From JAQVSH01 sp964451605 (GTDB lineage Bacteria > Bacteroidota > Bacteroidia > Bacteroidales > UBA4181), in the NCBI GenBank assembly GCA_964451605.1, contig CAYVJA010000001.1:1-64000 (forward strand): 64,000 nucleotides of DNA. The letters run 5' to 3'. The stretch's first letter is position 1, and every line of letters begins with the position of its first letter. The notes beneath the pieces were generated by a model, which saw nothing but the letters and a program-made list of their open reading frames with translations, was not told where the DNA came from and ran no database searches. The position numbers and the translations under genes are program-made. Shown one piece after another: positions 1 to 7,942 of this stretch.

Positions 1-2391
1 AGATGGTTAGTGGTTTTTTTGTTATTGTGCGGTTTTGGAGGGGTTTCGGCTATGGAGGAGCAGTTTCGTAAAACGGAGCTGGGTGTTCGGGCTGAGGTGA
101 ATTCTATGGTTGTGGAGGTGCAGTTTTTCGGCCCCTCTGTGGTAAGGGTTGTGAAGTTTCCAGCCGGTGCTTCGTTCGATAAGAAGAGTCTGTCGGTGGT
201 TCAGCAGCCTGCGGCTACGACTTTTTCGGTGAAGGAGTCGGGAGGGAAAGTTGTGCTAAAATCGGAGCGTCTTCAGGTTGTGCTTAATCTGACGGATGGT
301 TCTTTGAACTATTTGTCGGCTAAAGGCCAAAAGCTTCTAGCTGAGAAAGTGTCGGGTGCATCTTTTGCTCCTTTCGATGATGCCGGCGAAAAAACACTCA
401 GTGTGGGGCAGTCGTTTCTGCTCGACAAGGAAGAGGCAATTTACGGATTGGGTATTATGCAGCGGGGAAAGATGGTGCAACGTAATCTGCAAATCCGTAT
501 GGTTCAGAATAATACAGAAGATTTCGTGCCTTTTTTCCAATCGGCAAAGGGGTACGGTCTCTTTTGGGATAACTATTCGCCCACTACCTTTCGCGACAAT
601 GAGGAGGGTACCTCTTTCCAATCGGAGGTGGGTCAGGGAATTGATTACTATTTTATGGCCGGCGACAATGCCGATGGCGTAGTGGCTCTGATGCGCAATC
701 TGACCGGGCAGGTGCCGATGTTCCCTTTGTGGACTTTCGGATACTGGCAGAGTAAGGAGCGTTATAAAAGTCAGGACGAAATGGTGGGCGTGGTTCGGAA
801 ATATCGCGAACTGGGGGTACCCATCGACGGGATTATTCAGGACTGGCAGTATTGGGGTAATAATTTTCTCTGGAATGCCATGGAGTTTTTGAATACGGAG
901 TTTTATAACCCCAAAAAGATGGTCGAAGATGTCCATCGGCTCAATGCGCATATGGCCATCTCCATTTGGTCGTCGTTTGGGCCCCATACCAAGCCTTACG
1001 CCGAATTGGAGAAGATTGGGGCACTCTATAACATCAAAACCTGGCCCGAATCGGGATCGGAAAAGTGGCCGCCCAATCAGGAGTATCCTTCGGGAGTAAG
1101 GGTGTATGATGCCTATAATCCTGCAGCACGCGACATCTACTGGAAATATCTGAACGCCGGAATCTTCTCTTTGGGGATGGACGGCTGGTGGATGGATTCT
1201 ACCGAACCCGATCATCTGCAGTTCAAGCCCGAAGATATGGATACAAAGACCTATATGGGTTCGTTCAGGAAGGTGAGAAATGCCTACCCCCTGATGACTG
1301 TGGGCGGTGTGTACGACAATCAACGGGCTGTATCTTCCGACAAGCGGGTATTCATTCTGACCCGATCGGCTTTTGCCGGTCAGCAGCGGTATGGTGCCAA
1401 CACCTGGTCGGGCGATGTGACTGCCTCCTGGGATGCTTTACGCAATCAGATATCGGGCGGATTGAATTTTTCGCTTTGCGGAATTCCCTATTACAACAGC
1501 GATATCGGAGGGTTTTTCCTTTCGAGATTCAGAACCAAACTCGAAGATCCGGAGTATCGCGAACTCTATGCCCGGTGGTTGCAGTTTGGGGCCTTTTCGC
1601 CCATGATGCGTTCGCATGGTGCTGATGCTCCCCGCGAAATCTATCAATTCGGACAGAAAGGTGAGCCGGTATATGATGCCATAGAAAAGTATATTAATCT
1701 CAGATACAAGTTGTTGCCCTATATTTACTCCACATCATGGGATGTAACGGCAAATCAATCGAGTATGATCAGAGCCCTGGTAATGGACTTTGCCTCCGAT
1801 CCGCTTGCACTCGACATTAACGACACCTATATGTTCGGGAAATCGCTGTTGGTATCGCCGGTTACCGAGCGTATGTACACATCGAACGGGAAGGAAGATT
1901 TTTCGTCGGTGAAATCGAAATCGCTCTATTTGCCCGCAGGAACCCGTTGGACAGACTTCTGGACCGGCAAGTCGGTATCGGGCGGTGCAAAGGTTTCGAA
2001 AGAGGCTCCTCTTGATATTATGCCTCTCTATGTGAAAGCCGGAAGCATTCTGCCTTTGGGCCCTGCCGTGCAGTACGCCCGGGAGAAAAGCTGGGAAAAT
2101 CTGGAGATTCGCATCTATCCGGGCGCAAACGGCGAATTTGTGCTTTACGAGGACGAAAACGACAATTACAATTATGAAAAGGGGGCCTTTTCGACCATCC
2201 GTTTTGTGTGGAACGATGCCAAACAGACTCTGACGATTGGCTCACGCAACGGTTCGTTCGAAGGGATGCTGCAAAACCGCACCTTTAATCTGGTTAAAGT
2301 TTCCGACCAAAAGGGTGCAGGAATGGAACCCACTGTCAGCTTTGATAAGGTGGTTACCTACACGGGTCAGCAACTTACGGTTAAACTGTAA
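1..2391 (+). CDS. GH31 family alpha-glycosidase (alpha-xylosidase/alpha-glucosidase type), 5' end cut by the window
   Basis: Secreted retaining alpha-glycosidase that should remove terminal alpha-xylose or alpha-glucose from oligosaccharides. The frame is open from base 1 and begins with a hydrophobic export signal (RWLVVFLLLCGFGG...), so the true start probably lies just outside the window; a GTG at base 10 is the only in-frame start before the mature part. The family nucleophile is the Asp of WWMDSTEPD (codon 1195-1197) and the acid/base is the Asp of WSGD (codon 1414-1416). The C-terminal beta-sandwich ends in a conserved YEDENDNYNYEKG stretch. It lacks the PA14 insert of the second GH31 gene at 7943. 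It leads a five-gene glycosidase run with only 6 bp to the next gene. Family assignment is firm; substrate is inferred. Confidence 0.9.
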   Translation, partial: RWLVVFLLLCGFGGVSAMEEQFRKTELGVRAEVNSMVVEVQFFGPSVVRVVKFPAGASFDKKSLSVVQQPAATTFSVKESGGKVVLKSERLQVVLNLTDGSLNYLSAKGQKLLAEKVSGASFAPFDDAGEKTLSVGQSFLLDKEEAIYGLGIMQRGKMVQRNLQIRMVQNNTEDFVPFFQSAKGYGLFWDNYSPTTFRDNEEGTSFQSEVGQGIDYYFMAGDNADGVVALMRNLTGQVPMFPLWTFGYWQSKERYKSQDEMVGVVRKYRELGVPIDGIIQDWQYWGNNFLWNAMEFLNTEFYNPKKMVEDVHRLNAHMAISIWSSFGPHTKPYAELEKIGALYNIKTWPESGSEKWPPNQEYPSGVRVYDAYNPAARDIYWKYLNAGIFSLGMDGWWMDSTEPDHLQFKPEDMDTKTYMGSFRKVRNAYPLMTVGGVYDNQRAVSSDKRVFILTRSAFAGQQRYGANTWSGDVTASWDALRNQISGGLNFSLCGIPYYNSDIGGFFLSRFRTKLEDPEYRELYARWLQFGAFSPMMRSHGADAPREIYQFGQKGEPVYDAIEKYINLRYKLLPYIYSTSWDVTANQSSMIRALVMDFASDPLALDINDTYMFGKSLLVSPVTERMYTSNGKEDFSSVKSKSLYLPAGTRWTDFWTGKSVSGGAKVSKEAPLDIMPLYVKAGSILPLGPAVQYAREKSWENLEIRIYPGANGEFVLYEDENDNYNYEKGAFSTIRFVWNDAKQTLTIGSRNGSFEGMLQNRTFNLVKVSDQKGAGMEPTVSFDKVVTYTGQQLTVKL

Positions 2392-2397
2392 AGAGTA

Positions 2398-4338
2398 ATG
2401 AAGAGAGTTCTGTTGTGTAGTCAGATTATTTTGGGGGCATTTCTCCTTTGTCTCCCCATTTCCGGATTTTCGCAAATCGCATCGCTTACATCACCCAACC
2501 AAAAGGTTCAGGTGGCTTTGCATCAGCCCCCTTCGGGCGTGGGGAAGTGGTATCTGCAGATTCGCTACTCCGATAACGGAAAAGTGAGCGAAGCCCTGCC
2601 CCGGGTTGAATTGGGGCTTCTTCGCAGCGATCAGCAATTTGCCGACAGTCTGAACTTTACCGGAGCCGGCAAGGTGGTTTCCGTAAAAGAGAGCTATACG
2701 GCACTGCATGGGAAACGATCGGTTTGCAGTAACGAGGCCAACGAAATGGTTATTTCGTTCGAAACCCCCTCGAAGGCCCGAATGCAGTTGATTCTTCGGG
2801 CGTATAACGACGGAACTGCATTTCGGTATCTCTTTCCCGAAAAGAGCGGCAGTTACGTTATGAACGACGAATATACTTCGTACACCATTCCGGGAGGAAC
2901 CAAACGGTGGCTGGAGCGCTGGAATCCCGCCAATGAGGGGCTTTATCAGATGTCAGCGAAGGGTGCTCCCGGTCAGGAGTGGTGTTATCCGGCGCTCTTT
3001 CAGACGGCTGATGAAGGGTGTTGGTTTCTATTGCACGAAGCCGATCTGGACAGAACCTATTGTGGAACCAAACTCAGCAATCGCGCAGACACAACTGCCT
3101 ATAAACTCACTTTTCCCGATCCGCGTGACGCCAGGGGGAAAGGGGAGGCGCTGCCCCGCATCACGCTCCCCTGGAAGTCGCCCTGGCGTGTAGTGGTGCT
3201 GGGAAGTCTGGCTACCCTGGTAGAGTCGACACTTATAGACGATATTTCTACCCCTTCGGCTATGCAGGAAACCGAGTGGATTCAACCCGGAAAGGCCTCC
3301 TGGAACTATTGGTCGCAAAACCACGGTACCAAAGATTTTCGGGTAGTATGTGAGTTTGCCGACCTGGCTGCCCGTATGGATTGGCCCTATACCCTGCTCG
3401 ACTGGGAGTGGGATGCAATGGGAAACGGGGGAAAGCTTGAAGATGCGCTTGCCTATATCCGTTCGATGGGGATTAAACCCCTGATGTGGTACAATTCGGG
3501 TGGCGATCATACGTGGGTTGCATCCACGCCAAAAGACAGGATGCTTACCCACGAAAACCGGGTGGCTGAATTTACAAAGTTGCAACAATTGGGGGTTTAC
3601 GGGGTAAAAATAGATTTCTTCGAAAGTGAGAAGCAGGATATGATCAGCTATTATCTCGATATTCTAGACGATGCTGCCACCTACAAGATGATGGTCTATT
3701 TTCATGGTTGTCTGGTTCCCCGCGGGTGGGCTCGAACCTATCCCCATCTCATGACCTACGAAGGGGTAAGGGGGGCTGAGTGGTACAATAACGGACCCGA
3801 ATTAACCCTGGCTGCTCCCGAACACAACACCATTCTGCCTTTCACCCGAAATGTGGTGGGAGCAATGGATTATACTCCGGTAACCTTTACCAACTCTCAA
3901 TATCCGCACGTTACTTCGTATGCGCACGAACTGGCTCTCAGCGTTCTGTTTGAATCGGGAATGCAACATCTGGCCGACCGTCCCGAGGGGTACGACCGGT
4001 TACCCGACGAACGGAAGAAATTTCTCAGAGAGGTTCCTGCATCGTGGGATGACACGAAATTTATTGACGGTTATCCCGGGAAGGAGGTAATCCTGGCCAG
4101 ACGGAAGGGAGATGCCTGGTATTTGGGAGGTGTCAATGCCGAGTTGAGAGAGAAGAGAAAGCGGGTTTCCTTTTCATTTCTGCCCAAAGGAGTACAATAT
4201 CGCCTGACGTTGATTGCCGATGGCGTGCACGACACGGCATTTGCTACCGAATATCAGGTGGTTACTTCCGAAAGTACGGTTCCTGTCAGAATGCTGCGCA
4301 GGGGAGGCTTTGCCGCTTCGTTGATTCCAGTAAAATAA
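2398..4338 (+). CDS. GH97 family glycoside hydrolase, probably retaining alpha-galactosidase type
   Basis: Exported GH97 enzyme of 646 residues: signal peptide (first ~25 residues, ending GFSQ), N-terminal beta-sandwich, central (beta/alpha)8 barrel with the family-typical SWNYWSQNHG and DWEWDAMG stretches, and a C-terminal all-beta domain. In this family retaining alpha-galactosidase members use an Asp nucleophile at the end of a barrel strand, whereas SusB-like inverting alpha-glucosidases lack it. Here the strand reads GVKIDFFESE, placing Asp406 in that position, and MTYEGVRGAEW supplies the next catalytic-site Glu. I therefore lean to alpha-galactosidase, in keeping with the GH27 gene downstream. 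The start follows the previous stop by 6 bp, suggesting co-transcription. Confidence 0.9.
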   Translation: MKRVLLCSQIILGAFLLCLPISGFSQIASLTSPNQKVQVALHQPPSGVGKWYLQIRYSDNGKVSEALPRVELGLLRSDQQFADSLNFTGAGKVVSVKESYTALHGKRSVCSNEANEMVISFETPSKARMQLILRAYNDGTAFRYLFPEKSGSYVMNDEYTSYTIPGGTKRWLERWNPANEGLYQMSAKGAPGQEWCYPALFQTADEGCWFLLHEADLDRTYCGTKLSNRADTTAYKLTFPDPRDARGKGEALPRITLPWKSPWRVVVLGSLATLVESTLIDDISTPSAMQETEWIQPGKASWNYWSQNHGTKDFRVVCEFADLAARMDWPYTLLDWEWDAMGNGGKLEDALAYIRSMGIKPLMWYNSGGDHTWVASTPKDRMLTHENRVAEFTKLQQLGVYGVKIDFFESEKQDMISYYLDILDDAATYKMMVYFHGCLVPRGWARTYPHLMTYEGVRGAEWYNNGPELTLAAPEHNTILPFTRNVVGAMDYTPVTFTNSQYPHVTSYAHELALSVLFESGMQHLADRPEGYDRLPDERKKFLREVPASWDDTKFIDGYPGKEVILARRKGDAWYLGGVNAELREKRKRVSFSFLPKGVQYRLTLIADGVHDTAFATEYQVVTSESTVPVRMLRRGGFAASLIPVK

Positions 4339-4396
4339 CTCTTATCTTGGCAGAGCGTAAAGCACACCCATCCGTAGATAGCCTGAAACAGACAGT

Positions 4397-5983
4397 ATGA
4401 AGCAGTTATTCCTTTTACCCCTTCTGTTGCTTGCAGCCACTTCGCTCCAGGCTCAGCGTCCCAACAACCCTTTTGCTTCGGGCACAACGCCCGGCGAAGC
4501 CATTACCTACCGGAATCCCGTAATTCCCGGATTCTATTCCGATCCGAGCGTATGTAGGGTAGGTGAGGATTACTATTTGGTAACCAGCACCTTTGGGTAT
4601 TTTCCCGGAGTTCCTGTGTTTCATAGTAAAGATTTGGTGCATTGGGAACAAATTGGGCACTGCATAGATCGTAAAGAGCAATTGCCCAGGGGGCTGAATA
4701 TTTACGCGAGCACCATACGGTATCACGACGGTCTCTTCTATATGATTACCACCAATGTAGGGTACGAAGGAAACTTTTATGTAACTGCAACAAATCCTGC
4801 CGGTCCCTGGTCGGATCCCATCCGGATTAACCTTCCCGGAATTGATCCCGACCTCTTTTTCGATGACGATGGCAAGGTGTACGCTATCTCTTCGTCGTTT
4901 GTATTGTATCAGGTTGATAGTAAGAGTGGAAAGTTCCTTTCGGAAGGAAGACAGATTTGGTGGGGTACGGGCGGGAGATATGCCGAAGGCCCCCACATCT
5001 ACAAAAAGGATGGATACTATTACCTGATGGCCGCCGAAGGAGGTACCGAAGAGGCGCATTCCGAAACCATTGCCAGAAGCAACCGGATAGAGGGACCCTA
5101 TATTCCCAATCCGGCTAATCCCATTTTGGCTCATGCCAATGCAGCCGGGCAATCGAGCCCGATACAAGGGGTTGGGCACGCCGATCTGATTCAGGCACAC
5201 GATGGATCCTTTTGGATGGTACACCACGGATATCGAAAGGTGGTTGATTATCCGGTTCATCATATCCTGGGCAGGGAAACCTGTCTGGCTCCGGTGTCAT
5301 GGCCTAAAAACGGATGGCCGGTAATCAACGGCAATGGGGTGATTACAGTGAATATGAGTAGTCCTGTCCTTGCGCAAAAACCTTTTCAGGCCCCATCGGA
5401 ACGCATCACATTCCCAGGCCCGCAATTGGGTCTGGAGTGGAATTTTATCCAGTATCCTTCCCCGTTTTATTCGTTCGAAGAGGGTGCTCTCCGTATAGTG
5501 GGTGCGGCCAATCGGATAGGAGAGAAGGGGGCATCCCCGGCATTTATCGGCCGGCGACTGCAGCATCACCAATTTACGGCAACCACCCGCATGCGGTTCG
5601 AGCCTAAGAATGCAAATGAAGAGGCGGGTCTGTCGTTGGTGCAGGAAGATCACCATTTCGATCTTTTGGTGAAACGTTCGGGGAGCAGGCGGGTGGTCTA
5701 TGCGCAGCTGCAATTTGGGTCGATTGTTCATAAGAGCAAAGAGGTACCCTTAGAGAAAGGGGCTGTCGATTTGCAGATTGCATGCGATAAGGGGCGCTTT
5801 GTATTTTGTTGCGCGCAAAACGGCTCATTTACTGAGATAGAAAGTGTGGATGCAAGGTATCTGAGTACCGAAGTGGTTGGGGGATTTACGGGAGTCTATG
5901 TGGGCTTTTACGCCACAGGGAACGGGAACCCCTCACAGACTCCGGCACTCTTCGATTCTTTTGTCTATGCTCCCCTTGATTAA
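4397..5983 (+). CDS. GH43 family beta-xylosidase/alpha-L-arabinofuranosidase
   Basis: Exported inverting glycosidase of 528 residues. The signal peptide (MKQLFLLPLLLLAATSLQAQ) is followed by a five-bladed propeller carrying the three family acids: Asp49 in FYSDPSV (base), Asp150 in GIDPDLFF (pKa modulator) and Glu197 in YAEGPHIY (acid). After about residue 330 comes a beta-sandwich of the kind found at the C-terminus of GH43 xylosidases (concanavalin-like). The N-terminal PVIPGFYSDPSVCRVGEDYY block resembles the GH43 group that includes xyloglucan-locus arabinofuranosidases, but I cannot separate xylosidase from arabinofuranosidase by eye. It sits 58 bp after the GH97 gene and 43 bp before GH27. 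Confidence 0.92.
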   Translation: MKQLFLLPLLLLAATSLQAQRPNNPFASGTTPGEAITYRNPVIPGFYSDPSVCRVGEDYYLVTSTFGYFPGVPVFHSKDLVHWEQIGHCIDRKEQLPRGLNIYASTIRYHDGLFYMITTNVGYEGNFYVTATNPAGPWSDPIRINLPGIDPDLFFDDDGKVYAISSSFVLYQVDSKSGKFLSEGRQIWWGTGGRYAEGPHIYKKDGYYYLMAAEGGTEEAHSETIARSNRIEGPYIPNPANPILAHANAAGQSSPIQGVGHADLIQAHDGSFWMVHHGYRKVVDYPVHHILGRETCLAPVSWPKNGWPVINGNGVITVNMSSPVLAQKPFQAPSERITFPGPQLGLEWNFIQYPSPFYSFEEGALRIVGAANRIGEKGASPAFIGRRLQHHQFTATTRMRFEPKNANEEAGLSLVQEDHHFDLLVKRSGSRRVVYAQLQFGSIVHKSKEVPLEKGAVDLQIACDKGRFVFCCAQNGSFTEIESVDARYLSTEVVGGFTGVYVGFYATGNGNPSQTPALFDSFVYAPLD

Positions 5984-6026
5984 GTTGCTCAATTTTATGT
6001 AACCGAATTTATATCTATCTATCTAT

Positions 6027-7933
6027 ATGAAAAAGAAGTATATATCGATTTTCCTGCTGCTTCTTGCAGCCACTTTGGTGTCGGCACAATCGCCCTCTTC
6101 TCCTTCCTATTGGCAATTTGCGTCCAAACCTCCGCTGGGCTGGAATAGTTGGGATATTTTCGGTACCACGGTAACCGAGCAACAGATTAAAGAGCAGGCC
6201 GATGCAATGGCCGTGCACCTGCTCCCTTCGGGGTATCGTTATTTAACGGTCGATATCCAATGGTACGAACCCGAATCGAAAGGACATGCCTATAACCCCA
6301 ATGCAACCCTCACCATGGATGAGTACGGCCGTTTAACCCCGGGATTAAAGAAGTTTCCGTCGGCTGCCAACGGACAGGGGTTCAAGCCGCTGGCCGACTA
6401 TGTACACGCAAAAGGGTTAAAGTTTGGCATTCATATCATGCGGGGAATTCCCAAACAGGCCGTTAAGGCCAATACCCCCGTTTTTGGAACCAATGTCAGA
6501 GCGCAGGATATTGCCCTCACGCGTTCTATCTGTCCTTGGAATCCCGATATGTACGGCGTGGATGCCACAAAGCCTGAAGGCAAGGCCTACTATCGTTCTA
6601 TTATTCAGATGTATGCCGATTGGGGGGTTGACTATATCAAGGTAGATGATATTTCCCGTCCTTACGATGCAGTGCAAAGAGCCGAGATTGAGGCCATCCG
6701 CGAAGCGATCGATAAAACCGGAAGGCCCATAGTATTAAGTCTCTCTCCGGGAGCCACGCCGGTGANNNNNNNNNNCCCGCCCGTTTCATAGGGACATCCT
6801 GGCCGAATACGGCTACTTTTTCCGCCGTAAAGGAAGATACAATTAACGGCGTCCAGATGGGACCGGGAGCCACGCCGGTGACGCAAGGCGAACATGTGAT
6901 GCACAATGCCAATCTCTGGCGTATTACCGACGATTTTTGGGATAGATGGGGCTTGTTGCAGGCCATGTTCGAACGGCTCGACGTATGGACTCCCTTCCGG
7001 GGAGAGGGCCACTTTCCCGATGCCGATATGCTGCCTATCGGGGTTATCGATTTGGGTCGTCAAACCAATTTCACTAAAGATGAGCAATATACGCTGATGA
7101 GTCTTTGGGCAATCGGCAGATCGCCCCTGATTTTTGGCGGCGATATGACAAAGCTCGACGACTTTACCAAGAGAATGTTGACCCATCCGGAAATGTTGAA
7201 GGTGAATCAGGAGAGCACAAACAACCGTCAGATATCGCGTAATCAGAATCTGATTGTCTGGAGTGCCGATGTGCCGGGAAGTAACGACAAATATGTGGCA
7301 CTGTTCAATGCCCAAAGTAAGGGCGACAATATCGACTTTTCGAATGCCGATTATGCAAGTCCTGTGATTGCCGGAAACGGCAGTTCGCAAGAGGTCAGCC
7401 TCTCAGTAAAAGGGGCGAAAAAATTGGTGCTTTTTGTTCAGGATGGTGGAAATGGTTTCGATAACGACCATGCGGTTTGGGTAGATCCCATGCTTCAGGG
7501 GCCCAAGGGAAGCCTGAGCCTTACCGAGCTAAAATGGGAAAATGCCACATCAGGATGGGGCGAAGCTAACGTGAACCGCACTTGCGAAGGGCGTCCGTTA
7601 CGCATCGGAGGGGAATCGGTAAAAGGAATTGGTGTTCATTCCCAATCGGTTATCATTTACAATCTGCCCGAAGGATACGATACGTTTACTGCAAAAGGGG
7701 TGGTTACCCGTGATGGCGGATCGGTGGTATTCGGTGTGATGGCAGATAAGAGCAATCTGGAATTCAAAGAGGTAAGCCGGGTCAGCGTCGATTTTGCTCA
7801 GATTGGCATCAAAGGCAAGGCACGTGTCACCGACCTCTGGAGCCAGGAAGATCTGGGCGTTTTCAAAAAACGTTTTGGACGCGATATTCCCCAACACGGG
7901 GCAGGACTTTATCGTATTTCACCACTAAAGTAG
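6027..7933 (+). CDS. GH27 alpha-galactosidase with C-terminal NPCBM domain, interrupted by an assembly gap
   Basis: Exported alpha-galactosidase. The signal peptide is followed by KPPLGWNSWDIFG, the canonical GH27 opening, and the nucleophile is Asp207 in DYIKVDDIS. The acid/base Asp lies in LWRITDDFWD, after the gap. The tail (roughly 7510-7933) is an NPCBM carbohydrate-binding domain (KGIGVHSQSVIIYNLP). The reading frame is broken as given: ten N at 6766-6775 and then a stretch in another frame. The 19 bases before the gap (6747-6765) recur exactly at 6863-6881. Joining at that overlap (6027-6765 with 6882-7933) restores one uninterrupted 596-residue frame reading SPGATPVTQGEHV, as expected for the family, so the gene is probably intact in the organism. 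Confidence 0.88.
6766..6775. other. Assembly gap (10 N) with a 19-bp repeated flank
   Basis: Ten N inside the GH27 gene. The 19 bases just before it reappear at 6863-6881, so bases 6776-6862 (87 bp) look like misplaced or alternative contig-end sequence rather than real coding DNA. Confidence 0.95.
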
Positions 7934-7942
7934 AGTCTACTC

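Noticed and set aside
337..1323. 328-residue open frame on the minus strand
   Set aside because: It lies wholly antisense to the GH31 gene, has no family motif, and its composition follows from the coding strand.
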